From: Conus ventricosus
Lineage: Eukaryota; Mollusca; Gastropoda; Neogastropoda; Conidae
Length of the DNA: 64,000 nucleotides
Assembly: GCA_018398815.1 (NCBI GenBank)
Contig: CM031622.1
Span: forward strand, 13,038,514-13,102,513
Direction of reading: 5' to 3'
Shown: positions 11,515 through 23,223 of the stretch, in pieces
How the letters are laid out: each line of letters starts with the position of its first letter
How positions within the stretch are numbered: position 1 is the first letter of the stretch
Program-made: the position numbers and the translations under genes
Notes under the pieces: model-generated
The model's input: only the letters and a program-made list of their open reading frames with translations
What the model was told of the DNA's origin: nothing
The model's database searches: none

Positions 11515-14228
11515 TCTCCTCTTCCCCTCACCCTCTCTGTCTCCTCTTCCCCTCACCCTCTCTGTCCCTCTTCCCCTCACCTCTCTGTCTCCTCTTCCCC
11601 TCACCTCTCTGTCTCCTCTTCCCCTCACCCCTCTTCTCCTCTTCCCCTCACCCTCTCTGTCTCCTCTTCCCCTCACCCTCTCTGTCTCCTCTTCCCCTCA
11701 CCCTCTCTGTCTCCTCTTCCCCTCACCCTCTCTGTCTCCTCTTCCCCTCACCCTCTCTGTCTCTCTTCCCCTCACCCTCTCTGTCTCCTCTTCCCCTCAC
11801 CCTCTCTGTCTCCTCTTCCCCTCACCCTCTCTGTCTCCTCTTCCCCTCACCTCTCTGTCTCCCTCTTTCCCTCACCCTCTGTCCTCCCCTCACCCTCTCT
11901 GTCTCCTCTTCCCCTCACCTCTCTGTCTCCTCTTCCCCTCACCCTCTCTGTCTCCTCTTCCCCTCACCCTCTCTGTCTCCTCTTCCCCTCACCTCTCTGT
12001 CTCCTCTTCCCCTCACCCTCTCTGTCCCCTCTTCCCCTCACCCTCTCTGTCTCCTCTTCCCCTCACCCTGTCTGTCTCCTCTTCTCCTCTTTCCCCTCAC
12101 CTCTCTGTCTCCTCTTCCCCTCACCCTCTCTGTCTCCTCTTTCCCCTCATCCCTGTCTGTCTCCTCTTCTCCTCTTCCCCTCACCTCTCTGTCTCCTCTT
12201 CCCCTCACCCTCTCTGTCTCCTCTTCCCCTCACCCTCTCTGTCTCCTCTTCCCTCACCCTCTCTGTCTCCTCTTCTCCTCTTCCCCTCACCTTCTCTGTC
12301 TCCTCTTCCCCTCACCCTCGTCTCTCCTTCTCCTCTTCCCCTCACCCTCTCTGTCTCCTCTTCCCCTCACCCTCTCGTCTCCTCTTTTCCCCTCACCCTC
12401 TCTGTCTCCTCTTCCCCTCACCCTCTCTGTCTCCTCTTCCCCTCACCCTCTGTCTCCTCTTCCCCTCACCCTCTGTCTCCTCTTCCCCTCACCCTCTGTC
12501 TCCTCTTCTCCTCACCCTCTCTGTCTCCTCTTCCCCTCACCCTCTCTGTCTCCTCTTCCCCTCTTCCCCTCACCCTCTCTGTCTCCTCTTTCCCCTCACC
12601 CTCTGTCTCCTCTTCTCCTCACCCTCTCTGTCTCCTCTTCCCCTCACCCTCTGTCTCCTCTTCTCCTCACCCTCTCTATCTCCTCTTCCCCTCACCCTCT
12701 GTCTCCTCTTCTCCTCACCCTCTCTGTCTCCTCTTCTCCTCACCCTCTCTGTCTTCTCTTCTCCTCACCCTCTCTGTCTTCTCTTCTCCTCACCCTCTCT
12801 GTCTTCTCTTCCCCTCACCCTCTGTCTCCTCTTCCCCTCACCCTCTGTCTCCTCTTCCCCTCACCCTCTGTCTCCTCTTCCCCTCACCCTCTGTCTCCTC
12901 TTCTCCTCTTCCCCTCACCCTCTGTCTCCTCTTCCCCTCACCCTCTGTCTCCTCTTCCCCCTCACCCTCTGTCTCCTCTTCCCCTCACCCTCTGTCTCCT
13001 CTTCCCTCACCCTCTCTGTCTCCTCTTCTCCTCACCCTCTCTGTCTCTTCTCCTCACCCTCTCTGTCTCTCTTCTCCTCACCCTCTCTGTCTCCTATTCC
13101 CCTCACCCTCTGTCTCCTCTTCTCCTCTTCCCCTCACCCTCTCTGTCTCCTCTCTCCTCACCTTCTTTGTCTCCTCTTCTCCTCACCCTCTCTGTCTTCT
13201 CTTCTCCTCACCCTCTCTGTCTCCTATTCCCCTCACCCTCTGTCTCCTCTTTTCCTCTTCCCCTCACCCTCTGTCTCCTCTTCCTCCTCACCCTCTCTGT
13301 CTCCTCTTCTCCTCACCCTCTCTGTCCTCCTCTCTTCTCCTCACCCTCTCTGTCTCCTCTCTCTCCTCACCCTCTGTCTCCTCTTCCCCTCACCCTCTCT
13401 GTCTCCTCTTCCCCTCACCCCTCTGTCTCCCTCTTCCCCTCACCCTCTGTCTCCTTTTTCCCTCACCCTCTGTCTCCTCTTCCCCTCCCCTCTGTCTCCT
13501 CTTCCCCTCACCCTCTCTGTCTCCTCTTCTCACCCTCTCTGTCTCCTCTTCTCCTCACCCTCTCTGTCTCCTTTTCCCCTCACCCCTCTGTCTCCTCTTC
13601 CCCTCACCCTCTGTCTCCTCTTCTCCCCTCACCCTCTGTCTCCTCTTCCCCTCACCCTCTCTGTCTCCTCTCCCCTCACCCTCTCTGTCTCCTCTTCTCC
13701 TCACCCTCTCTGTCTCCTCTTCTCCTCACCCTCTCTGTCTCCTCTTCCCCTCACCCTCTCTGTCTCCTCTTCCCCTCACCCTCTGTCTCCTCTTCCCCTC
13801 ACCCTCTGTCTCCTCTTCCCCTCACCCTCTGTCTCCTCTTCCCCTCACCCTCTCTGTCTCCTCTTCCCCTCACCCTCTGTCTCCTCTTCCCCTCACCCTC
13901 TGTCTCCTCTTCCCCTCACCCTCTGTCTCCTCTTCCCCTCACCCTCTGTCTCCTCTTCCCCTCACCCTCTCTGTCTCCTCTTCCCCTCACCCTCTCTGTC
14001 TCCTCTTCTCCTCACCCTCTCTGTCTCCTCTTTCCCCTCACCCACTGTCTCCTCTTCCCCTCACCCTCTCTGTCTCCTCTTCCCCTCACCCTCTCTGTCT
14101 CCTCTTCCCCTCACCCTCTGTCTCCTCTTCCCCTCACCCTCTCTGTCTCCTCTTCCCCTCACCCTCTGTCTCCTCTTCGGACTTCCCCTCACCCTCTCTG
14201 TCTCCTCTTCTCCTCACCCTCTCTGTCT
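11515..14228. repeat. Pyrimidine-rich minisatellite, 25-bp unit, ~110 copies
   Basis: Unit cctcttcccctcaccctct with ctgtct, 25 bases, and a common 23-base form lacking one CT. Further variants have ttctcctc for ttcccctc. The plus strand is almost all pyrimidine, which favours triplex or slipped structures. A Ser/Pro/Leu frame of over 1100 codons and two of about 1000 codons are open here because CT-rich repeats lack stops. All three frames being open together, and the absence of unique sequence, argue against coding. Confidence 0.96.
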
Positions 14229-14480
14229 CTGTCTGATGTCTTACCTACTGAATTATCTGTCCCCCCCCCCCCCCCCCCCCCCCCCCACCCTACCCAGGCA
14301 CCCGCCTGTACCGGTCCAGTGTGTCAATTTTTTCTGTCCGATGTCTTACCTACTGAATTATCTGCCCCCCCCCCCCCCCCCCCCACCACACTCCCTTTCC
14401 TTCTGCCTCCACCAGACTCTCTCTCTATGTTTCTGCCCTCTTCTTCCACACCCCTTCTTTTTCTGTCTGATGTCTTACCT
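14229..14480. repeat. Poly-C ~90-bp units, second cluster
   Basis: Two full copies and one partial copy of the unit seen at 10682-11200, including 'gtctgatgtcttacctactg', C-runs (14261-14286 and about 14366-14384) and the 'cctgtaccggtccagtgtgtca' segment. The text 'ctgcctccaccagactctctct...tttctgccctcttcttccaca' also repeats sequence from 11219-11240 and 11480-11505. Confidence 0.92.
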
Positions 14481-14577
14481 ACTGACACACTGGACCGGTA
14501 CAGGCGGGTGCCTGGTAGGGTGGGGGTGATGGGGGGGGGGGGGGGGGGGGGCAGATAATTCAGTAGGTAAGACATCA
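14481..14577 (-). repeat. Inverted copy of the poly-C unit
   Basis: The plus strand here reads 'cactggaccggtacaggcgg', a G-run (14531-14551), then cagataattcagtaggtaagacatcagac. This is the reverse complement of the unit at about 14229-14325. It marks the switch of orientation in the complex. Confidence 0.92.
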
Positions 14578-14950
14578 GACAGAGACAGAGAGGATGAGGA
14601 AAGAAGAGACAGAGAGGGTGAGGAGAAGAGGAGATAGAGAGGGTGAGGAGAAGAGGAGACAGAGGGTGAGGGGTGAGAAGAAGAGGAGGCAGAGGGTGAG
14701 GGAAGAGGAGACAGAGAGGTGAGGGGAAGAGGAGACAGAGAGGGTGAGGGGAAGAGGAGACAGAGGGTGAGGAAGAGGAGACAGAGAGGGTGAGGGGAAG
14801 AGGAGACAGAGAGGGTGAGGGGAAGAGGAGACAGAGAGGGTGAGGGAAGAGGAGACAGAGGGTGAGGGGAAGAGGAGACAGAGAGGGTGAGGGGAAGAGG
14901 AGAAGAGTAGACAGAGGGTGAGGGAAGAGGAGACAGAGAGGGTGAGGGGA
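14578..14950 (-). repeat. Inverted segment of the 25-bp minisatellite
   Basis: The plus strand reads agacagagagggtgaggggaagagg units, the reverse complement of the array at 11515-14228. About 15 units with the same 23/25-base length variants. With 11515-14228 it forms a large inverted repeat with a spacer of roughly 150-260 bases. Confidence 0.95.
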
Positions 14951-15170
14951 TATGGTGGAGGCGAAAACATTGTGTCTGTAATTTGTCATTTACAGCATGA
15001 TGATTATTTTGTTGAACTCGCACTGATCAAAGCGTGTGTTTGCCTTTGACTTGGTTTCAGATTTTGTCTCAATGTTTGTTTTTATTTTTTGTAGCTATCT
15101 TTCACCTACAGTTTGATTACATCAGCTGCAAGGGTAAGAATTGTAAACGTAGAAACTAGAGTTTTGAGAA
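14951..15170. repeat. Duplicated 0.22-kb flank, copy 1
   Basis: Single-copy-looking text beginning 'ggatatggtggaggcgaaaac' and ending near 'ctagagttttgaga'. It reappears almost unchanged at 16559-16789. The copies differ by a few substitutions and short indels (cgtctg repeats, 'ctatc' against 'ctatca', gtag against ggtag). Confidence 0.93.
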
Positions 15171-15175
15171 CAGTT

Positions 15176-16262
15176 TCTTCTCCTCCTCTTCCCCTCACCC
15201 TCTCTGTCTCTTCTTCCCCTCACCCTCTCTGTCTCCTCTTCCCCTCACCCTCTCTGTCTCCTCTTCCCCTCACCTCTCTGTCTCCTCTTCCCCTCACCTC
15301 TCTGTCTCCTCTTCCCCTCTTCCCCTCACCTCTCTGTCTCCTCTTCCCCTCTTCCCCTCACCTCTCTGTCTCCTCTTCCCCTCACCTCTCTGTCTCTCTT
15401 CCCCTCTTTCCCTCACCTCTCTGTCTCCTCTTCCCCTCACCTCTCTGTCTCCTCTTCCCCTCTTCCCCTCACCTCTCTGTCTCCTCTTCCCCTCTCCCCT
15501 CACCTCTCTGTCTCCTCTTCCCTCTTCCCCTCACCTCTCTGTCTCCTCTTCCCCTCACCTCTCTGTCTCCTCTTCCCTCTTCCCCTCACCTCTCTGTCTC
15601 CTCTTCCCCTCTTCCCCTCACCTCTCTGTCTCCTCTTCCCCTCACCCTCTGTCTCCTCTTCCCCTCTTCCCCTCACCTCTCTGTCCTCCTCTTCCCCTCA
15701 CCTCTCTCTCCCTCACTCTTCCCTCTCTCTCCCCTCACCTCTCTGTCTCCTCTTCCCCTCACCTCTCTGTCTCCTCTTCCCTCTTCCCCTCACCTCTTCT
15801 GCTCCCTCCTCTTCCCCTCTTCCCCTCACCTCTCTGTCTCCTCTTCCCCTCTTTCCCCTCACCTCTCTGTCTCCTCTTCCCCTCTTTCCCCTCACCTCTC
15901 TGTCTCCTCTTCCCCTCTTCCCTCACTCCGCCCCTTCCCCTTTTCCCCCACCTCTCGTCTCCTCTTCCCCTCTTCCCCTCACCCTCTGTCTCCTCTTCTC
16001 CTCTCTTCCCCTCACCCTCTCTGTCTCCTCTTCCCCTCACCTCTCTGTCTCCTCTTCCCCTCACCCTCTCTGTCTCCTCTTCCCCTCACCTCTCTGTCTC
16101 CTCTTCCCCTCACCCTCTCTGTCTCCTCTTCCCCTCACCCTCTCTGTCTCCTCTTCCCCTCACCCTCTCTGTCTCCTCTTCCCCTCACTCTCTGTCTCCT
16201 CTCTCCCTCACCCTCTCTGTCTCCTCTTCCCCTCACCCTCTGTGTCTCCTTTTCCACTCCCT
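15176..16262. repeat. Pyrimidine-rich minisatellite, plus orientation, second block
   Basis: Same 25-bp family as at 11515-14228, but with many 23-24-base 'cctcttcccctcacctctctgtct' units and doubled cccctcttcccctc segments. It is flanked on the left by duplicated flank copy 1 and, after about 300 unique bases, on the right by copy 2. Confidence 0.95.
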
Positions 16263-16558
16263 CTCATCAAAGACCAAGTGCAGGTTTATTTGATGATAGG
16301 AACACAACCTGCTGTTGTTGGATAGGCTGGTAACTGAGGAGGGGCTGAGCCATTCCCGATAGTTAATATTAAACATGAAACCAGGCTATCTTCCTTGCTG
16401 TAATTAGGAGTTCTGCAGGCATGGTGACAACAAGCCAGAAGACGTTGGTGTTTTGGAAACTGTTGCCTGTGACAGTGCCAGGGTATTGCTTTGGTGTGGA
16501 ACCAACAGTAACTTACAGGCTGGCGTGCAGCGTGAGTGTGATCAACATGTTTCAGATC
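16263..16558. other. Single-copy segment between array and duplicated flank
   Basis: About 300 bases found once in the window, lying just upstream of duplicated flank copy 2. No equivalent precedes copy 1, where the inverted array is found instead. Nothing coding was recognised. Confidence 0.55.
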
Positions 16559-16789
16559 AGGGATATGGTGGAGGTGAAAACATTGTGTCTGTCTGTAATT
16601 TGTCATTTACAGCATGATGATTATTTTGTTGAACTCGCACTGATCAAAGCGTGTGTTTGCCTTTGACTTGGTTTCAGATTTTGTCTCAATGTTTGTTTTT
16701 ATTTTTTGTAGCTATCATTTCACCTACAGTTTGATTACATCAGCTGCAAGGGTAAGAATTGTAAACGGTAGAAACTAGAGTTTTGAGAA
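16559..16789. repeat. Duplicated 0.22-kb flank, copy 2
   Basis: Matches 14951-15170 from 'ggatatggtggaggtgaaaac' to 'ctagagttttgagaa'. It continues into single-copy DNA, so this is probably the ancestral location and copy 1 the duplicate. Confidence 0.93.
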
Positions 16790-17891
16790 AAGGGTGAGAA
16801 CCATGACGTAGAGCCATGATGTGGATGAGATCGTCCTGTTCTTATCAGAAGGAAATAGCATGGTCGCATGGGCTATAAATAGCGGGACTGGCCGTGAGTA
16901 GCATCCAGATCATGGGTTCACAGTCCCCCTTCACCCCCACCTCTTTATTCCCCCTCCTTCCCCTTCTGAACCAAGGCAAAACCCCACCATTCAAATGATG
17001 GTCAGCGCTGAGTGAGCTTGGCAGACCTGTGTCACAGCGTATGGACCTGACATGCTTGCACGTCCATGATTCTGTGAAATGGGTTTGGGATGTGGACACT
17101 TGGAATTTAAGAAAATGTAAGTAATCATACTAGAATAGGCTTGTCTATATTCCCAACTTATGACAGAACTTTCGTTGGTTGTTTCAAAATTCCAAAATAC
17201 ATATTTTTCATTCCTTTCACTTTACTCAGTAGAATACCTCATTTCTGAACGTTTATTTTCTTGCTGAATTAAAGTGCCTGGACTCTTTAGCACTGAAGAA
17301 CTGCATGAAATTGAAAGTGTGTGAGTGTGACGATGTTCCTTTTTTTTTTTTTTTGGCGTCATTTTGAGTCGACACTTCAATGCCAAAAAATGATACAAAA
17401 TGTATAAAACCTATTTTGTTTGCAAAATTCTTTTACACATTTCACAAGACAAATGCATTATACATATATCACATCAAACCATCAACTGCATCAACATTTT
17501 TTTCATGAGTTCTTTAATGGATTATCAAACTGATTCAAAGTCATACCGGCTAACATTTATCCTGTTTCCCAGTATCATGGACATACACATGCGCTCATCT
17601 CAAGACTACATATCTAAGAAAAGTTGGAGGATCACATTATGAAAATAACTTCGCTGGTAACTTGGTTCTCAGTTAGCCAAGTTTACTTCCTGAAGAATGC
17701 AACAGAGCATTTTCTGTGCCTTTGGTATTCTGGTCATGCAGGTTTATTGTTTAGGTAGGTACCCTCCCTACCTGTCCCTCCTCAGATCCCTCACGTCCCT
17801 CACACCCTCCACCCTCCCCTTTCACTTACACACATACCACACACATGCGTTCGTACACACTTGTACGCGAATGTGCACACGCACGCACGCA

Positions 17892-17892
<1 letters not shown>
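16790..17892. other. Single-copy DNA, nothing recognised
   Basis: A+T-rich in the second half with a T-run at about 17340. No open segment resembling a known protein and no RNA gene was recognised. Confidence 0.45.
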
Positions 17893-17973
<81 letters not shown>

Positions 17974-17998
17974 GGATACATACACACACGCACACACA
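17893..17998. repeat. (CA)n plus (CG)n microsatellite
   Basis: About 70 bases of ca repeats followed by cgcgcgcgcgcgcg and more cacac. The CG run makes this a strong Z-DNA-type sequence. Confidence 0.95.
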
Positions 17999-18488
17999 CA
18001 CCTCGTCCACATTCTCCTGGGATGGTTCTCCCTGTTGGGCCCTTCACCTGAGCCTGTGTTGACGTAAAACAGTGAAACCTGAAGTAACCAGCTGTCGGAA
18101 AGGACATCCTCTCTACATCTGAGGGGATCAGGTTTTACGGGATGGACCGATTGACGTTGCGTGTATCAGGAGCCCAGGCGTGGTAATGGAATCCACTGGC
18201 TTGTGCACCTTCCCCTGTCCTAAATGGGGTTTTGCTGTAACCCGAGTTTTGTCACCAGTGTAACCCTGCACTTGGCAGTTGGGAGTGTCCCGATGGTGAT
18301 GTTGGTGCCGCTAGCTTGTGATCAGGATGATGTTCTGAAAAAGGTGTCGTTCCTGTGGAGTGATTGTGATGTGCTCCATATGATCGTGTAGGTAGGAGTT
18401 CACTTTTGAAGGCTGTGTGGTTTTGCAGTAACAGTGAAAGTTGTAAAATAACCATTGCCATTCTGTAGCAATTTGGCAGTAATGCAGA
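17999..18488. other. Single-copy DNA, nothing recognised
   Basis: About 490 bases without repeats or recognisable coding features. Confidence 0.45.
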
Positions 18489-18497
18489 ACGCGCGCG

Positions 18498-18557
<60 letters not shown>

Positions 18558-18655
18558 CAGATGCATACACAACACATAGGCATATGTGTGCGCACGCGTG
18601 CATGGGCGCACGCACACACACACACACACACATGCATGCGCATATGCACACACAC

Positions 18656-18690
<35 letters not shown>
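18489..18690. repeat. (CG)n(CA)n compound microsatellite
   Basis: cgcgcgcgcgcgcgcg followed by a long ac run, a mixed ca/tg/cg stretch and a second ac run. Val/Cys- and His/Thr-rich frames across it are artefacts. Confidence 0.94.
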
Positions 18691-19373
18691 GTGCTTTAAA
18701 AAACAACAGAAAAACAAGTTGGTGAAACAGAAAAGGTGAGAAGAGTGATTTGCTGGAAGTGGCTGGCTGGCTCACTGGTTGTGTGTTGCCTGCTTCATGT
18801 GAAAAACACAGCGTGCGTGACTGGCTGGCTGCGGTACAGTGTGTGTGGTGTGCGAAACTGACCGACTGACTGACTGGGGAGCTGGAGCGGTCGTTGAACT
18901 GACGGACTGCTGTGTCACTGTCAGTCGGCGGGGGTCCTTGAAAATAGTGGGGTCGCTCACGTGTTGGAGACGGACAGACAGGCATACTTGTTTATTACAC
19001 TGTTGCTCAAACTGGGAGGGCGAGAGAGAGGTAGGTCAGAGAGGGAGCCTGACTGGTAGGAGGGGACTGTGTTGTGAATGAGGGACATGACCAGAGAGTC
19101 GGTTTCCTCATCTTCTTTCCCCCCCCCCCCCCCCCCTTCTCGAATCTCCCAATTCCACCCTCTCCAGCGCTCTGCCCATTCTCCCCGCCCACTATAATGA
19201 CCTGTGAAGATACGATGCAAGGTGGACATTCAGGCCAGCCGTGGTATGTTTATCAAGGCCTGAGATGGTTTTCTTCCTCCTCCTCACAACCACCATTATT
19301 AAATCTGGGCATAGCTGATGGTTGTGAACTGTAGGGCTACCAGTGGGTTTATCACTGTGTGTGTGTGTGTGTA
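18691..19373. other. Single-copy DNA with a poly-C tract
   Basis: Contains repeated ctgactgactg motifs near 18830-18870 and a C-run at about 19119-19136. No gene recognised. Confidence 0.45.
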
Positions 19374-19403
19374 GGGGGGGGGGGGGGGGGGGGGGGGGGG
19401 GGG
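19374..19403. repeat. Poly-G tract, 30 bases
   Basis: Uninterrupted G run preceded by TG repeats. It is one of many long G or C runs in the window. Confidence 0.95.
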
Positions 19404-19597
19404 CGGGGCATGTGTGGCTGGTTTGGTGGGGTTTGGGTGTGGTGTGTGTGTGTGTGAGGAGGGAGAAAGAAAGATCAGTGTGGAGATGTGTGGTGAATAA
19501 TTCTGTCTGCTTCAGAGAGAGAGAGAGAGTGAGTGTGCGCATGTGTGTGCGATAGACAAACTTTAGCATGTTCTGTTCGTTTGGATGGATATATTAT

Positions 19598-19690
19598 CTG
19601 TCAGTTGTTAGACAAGTCACAACAGACTAACTTGAGGTATATCGTATGTCAGTTGTTAGACAAGTGATAACAGACTAACTTGAGGTATTC
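19598..19690. repeat. Two-copy direct repeat, ~46 bp
   Basis: 'tgtcagttgttagacaagt' followed by cacaacagactaacttgaggtat is repeated once with two substitutions (gataacag in the second copy). Confidence 0.9.
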
Positions 19691-19735
19691 CAGTTATGTT
19701 CTTTCTCTGTTTTCATGTGTGGATATTTTGTGTGT

Positions 19736-19770
<35 letters not shown>

Positions 19771-20816
19771 AGAGAGAAACTGTGGTAGAGTGTGAGTTCA
19801 GCAGAGAGAGCTTGTTGTTTGTTTTTGTGTGTGTTGGTTTTGCTCTTGATCTTCCATGTCCCCCACCCCCTGCTTCCTTCCACTCCACGCAGCTCTTTGT
19901 GGCTCCCTGTATTCTAAATCAGCCACGCCCAGTCTCACCTGTTGACCCCCAGCATGGTAAGCCTGTGGCACTCAGTGCAGAGAGCATCCATGTGCTAGTA
20001 CAATGTACCTGCATGTGTGTGTGTGTGCATGTTGTGGACAAGATCTCACTATTTCACCTGAACCCCTTTCTCACCGGCTGTGCCTTTGACAGTTTGAGGA
20101 CAAACTCCTCCATGGCTTGTTACTTGATGGAAATGGAAGGCATACCAACAGGTGGCCACTGGGGACAGACAGTGCTCTTTTAGAGATAGTTACACAAAGA
20201 AATGGACAGCAGACAAAAAGAGTATCACTAGGTAAAGATGCATATAAGATCAGTTCCTCAAAGGGTTGTGACTGGGTTTTTTTTGCACCTTGAAAATCCA
20301 ACAAGCAACTCGAAACATAATCCTTTACTTTTTACCAAGTGCCCCCAGTACGTTTGATTTAGGAATATTATATACCTTTGCAGCTTGCAACCTCTCCGCC
20401 TGTCCCCATCCCTTCTCTTCCCCTCCCCGCCAACTCTTCCCCCCCCCCCCTTTTTTTTTTTTTAAATTTTTTTTTACCAACATTGAAGATTGGATATTTC
20501 AAGGGCGAAGGGAAGTTTTATGACCAACAAATCATGATATCCAATCACAGGTCTCTCTCCACTTGAGTGACAAGCCTGTATACATGTGCACGCGTGCATG
20601 TGTGTGTGTGAGCGTGTGTGTGTGCGTGTGCGTGTGCATGCATAATATGTATGCATACATATTGGATTGTTTTGAACCAGGTCATGTTATGCTTTCTATG
20701 GTCCCGCCAATGACTCTTGGCCACATCAGGGCTGGCCAGGTGTGTTTTAGACATTGACAGGGATTGAATTTCTTGTGATGTTTGCTGTCTGAAAGTCTGT
20801 CTTTGTCTCTTGCTGT
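19691..20816. other. Single-copy DNA with short TG tract
   Basis: Includes a TG run at 19739-19767 and C/T runs near 20440-20475. No exon of a recognised gene. Confidence 0.45.
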
Positions 20817-20910
20817 TCTCTCCTCTCCTCTCCTCTCCTCTCCTCTTGTCTCTCCCTCCCTCCCTCTTTCTCTCCCCCTCCCTCCGTCCCACCTCCCTCA
20901 TTTCTCTCTC

Positions 20911-20955
<45 letters not shown>
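20817..20955. repeat. (CTCTC)n and (TC)n microsatellite
   Basis: Begins with tctcc pentamers and passes into a pure tc run. Confidence 0.93.
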
Positions 20956-20959
<4 letters not shown>

Positions 20960-21390
20960 CTGTCAATGCATGGTTCAGACATTCATAAACTAGTAAACTT
21001 GAATTAGGTTTTTTGAGAAGAAAACTCTGAAACTATGAAAGCAGTCAGTTTTACCACCCAGACTAGAGGATAAACAATAAATCAAATGGTCGCAGAAAAC
21101 GTTTATTATTTACTTATACACAATTTATTATTTCTGGAAATTGTCATTGTATACATAATTTTTCCATCATTTTTTTTGCGTCGAAACAACTTCCTCTGTT
21201 TTTTTTTACTTCCTTTCAGTGAGCTCTCTCATCTGGTCCAGGTTAATTCTTTATCTTTGATACATTTTGATTTTGTCTTTCCTACCTCCAGTCATGTGTT
21301 GATTGAAAGTTTGCATTTTCTCTGCTTGTTCTTTTTGGGGGTATTTGGTTTGTTTTTCTAAGGTCAGTGGTCTTGGGTCAGTCTTGTTTG
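20956..21390. other. A+T-rich single-copy DNA, nothing recognised
   Basis: A T-rich open stretch encodes hydrophobic Leu/Phe-rich text that reflects base composition only. Confidence 0.45.
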
Positions 21391-21392
21391 TG

Positions 21393-21451
<59 letters not shown>

Positions 21452-21452
21452 T
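21391..21452. repeat. (TG)n microsatellite
   Basis: About 60 bases of tg with two ttg interruptions. Confidence 0.94.
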
Positions 21453-21724
21453 AATCATGATGGCAGGATTTTGCCCATCAATCTTGATGACAGGTGCAAA
21501 AGAGCTTCAGGGGAGTCATTAACTTTGAGCAGTGCTTGCTTTGGAGATCGTCTCCAGCTCTTGATCAGTGGTTGAAATGCTGTTTTTGCTGTATTTGGTC
21601 CTTGTCGGTTGACATCTTGTGCACAAGTCGTTTAAGGTAGAGAGGAAGTTGTAATGCAGAGTTAATGCACATTGAAGCAAGTCAGTCATAATTCATTCAG
21701 TAAGCAATAAACAAGTAGGGTAAG
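21453..21724. other. Single-copy DNA, nothing recognised
   Basis: No repeat or coding feature seen. Confidence 0.4.
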
Positions 21725-21922
21725 TTTTAAACTTGAGTAAAGTCAGACGAATACAAAGACGAACAATCTAATACTGGGGAAAAAAGAAAGTTGCTCTGTG
21801 TTAGGTTTAGTTCAAATCTTTGCCAAGTCATTACTTTGATGACAGAGGGGTTGTTGTTGGTTTTTTCCCCCACTGTTGGATTGTTCGTCTTTGTATTTGT
21901 CCGACTTTATTCAAGTTTAAAA
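21725..21922. repeat. Foldback: imperfect inverted repeat, ~55-bp arms
   Basis: The left arm (21725-21779) starts ttttaaacttgag and contains 'acaaagacgaacaatct' and ctgggg. The right arm (about 21867-21922) is its reverse complement with a handful of mismatches: cccc, 'attgttcgtctttgtatt', tcaagtttaaaa. The spacer is about 88 bases. It could be a short foldback element or MITE, or a hairpin-forming transcript segment. I did not find a convincing target-site duplication. Confidence 0.82.
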
Positions 21923-22754
21923 GGCTGTGCCAGTCTTGAATAAAAGTTTCTCCATGTTTTGTTAGGTTTTGTTATGGGAGCAAGACTTGCCCTGCTTGCT
22001 TATTGCTTATTGTTTACTGTTCCCTGCCTCATTTTATTTTCAACTTGTATTCATTCAGGTTAGTCAGGGAGGGAGGTGTGAAAGGAAAGTGGGAGTGGAG
22101 ATTCCGCTCTGACTCCCTCCAGAATCTAGAATGTGTTTTCAGCTCTAAGATAGTCTTGTGGTTGTTAATCACTCCGACCGAAACACGCCATACAGCACAA
22201 CCATTTTCAGAGAAAATGCACCTGTAGAGAATGAACCATGGTTTCTGATGATGCGTTCTTGCAGAAGTAGTCAAAGCGAGACAGGCGGGGCTGGAAGCAG
22301 CAGCAAGCTGCAGGAGGTTGCTCTGACCGCCCCTCATGAGACTAGCCAGTTCACTCTGCAGTATCGCGGATGAACTCTCCCTTCAAAGCCGAAAGAAACA
22401 GTGGACACAAATAACCGCGCCACTGCTCACCATCCTGCAGGACATGTGTCACAGCTGCCGCAACAGATTGCTACCACCAAGCTGCCGCCTTCATCCCCAG
22501 CAGTGTGTGTGTGTTGTTGTGTGTGGAGTGGGCATGAATTGTGGACTATGTGTCCTTGCACAATTTGTATGTAGCTTTTCCTTTCTATTCTTTTTTTTTG
22601 TGTTTGTTGGAATTTTTTTGTTTTTAAATTAGTAGGACAAATCAAGAACTATGAAGTATGTTTGATGACTTTCTTGACTTCTTTCTGCATTTGGGTTTCA
22701 TGCGTAGGACAGGCCAAATTTACGTATGTTTTAAAGTTTGTTGTTGTTGAAATT
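21923..22754. other. Single-copy DNA; a G+C-rich open segment, unassigned
   Basis: Between about 22130 and 22500 the sequence is more G+C-rich and less repetitive than its surroundings, with two open frames of about 70-100 codons. Neither resembles a family I know. In particular I could not read the bHLH domain expected upstream of the coactivator exons. Confidence 0.35.
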
Positions 22755-22835
22755 TTAGTACACAGCTACTGGGCGTGGTGCAGTGATAGCAAGTTAGTGT
22801 CATGTGTTTGGGTTTAAAGGTAATTGGTGTGAATT
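22755..22835 (+). repeat. Possible tRNA-derived SINE head (A-box/B-box-like)
   Basis: 'gcgtggtgcagtgatagcaa' resembles an RNA polymerase III A box (consensus TRGYNNARNNGG-like). About 45 bases later 'ggtgtgaattccat' loosely resembles a B box (GGTTCGAATCC). Spacing suits a tRNA-derived SINE, but the B box is poor and no tail was identified. Confidence 0.25.
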
Positions 22836-23223
22836 CCATGAGATGCATTGGTTGGTGGGTCTTTTCAGTGGCAGCTAGCTCTGACCTAAAGTGTAGAAAA
22901 CACAGGTCTTTCCATTTCATGGACGAGTCTGTTGCACTGTTTCTCACATGTCCTGACCAAGACTGCAGGTGACTGTCTCTGGGGCCTGGTTGACCCTGCT
23001 AGAAAGGAAGCCTGGATCGACACAGCTTGAAAGCATTGTCTCCCTTACCTTCATCATCTTGGATAACCCCCAGAAAGTATCAAATTCTGTGGCCCTTCAT
23101 TCTGTGCTCTTGTGGTGACCTCAGTTGTTGTTTTTTTCCTCCACTACCTTGATGCTGCTGAGTATGTGTCAAAGTTGTTAATATCTGAGAGAGAGAGGGG
23201 GGGTGGGGGGGTTCATGGGGTGG
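22836..23223. other. Single-copy DNA, nothing recognised
   Basis: No repeat or coding feature seen apart from a short G-run near 23190-23210. Confidence 0.4.

Noticed and set aside
11133..14558. Open frames of about 930-1140 codons rich in Ser, Pro and Leu
   Set aside because: All three plus frames are open across a CT-rich 25-bp array that cannot produce stops. No unique coding sequence, domain or splice structure is present.
22158..22632. G+C-rich open frames considered as the missing bHLH exon
   Set aside because: The translated text lacks the basic region and helix-loop-helix pattern expected of the coactivator N-terminus.
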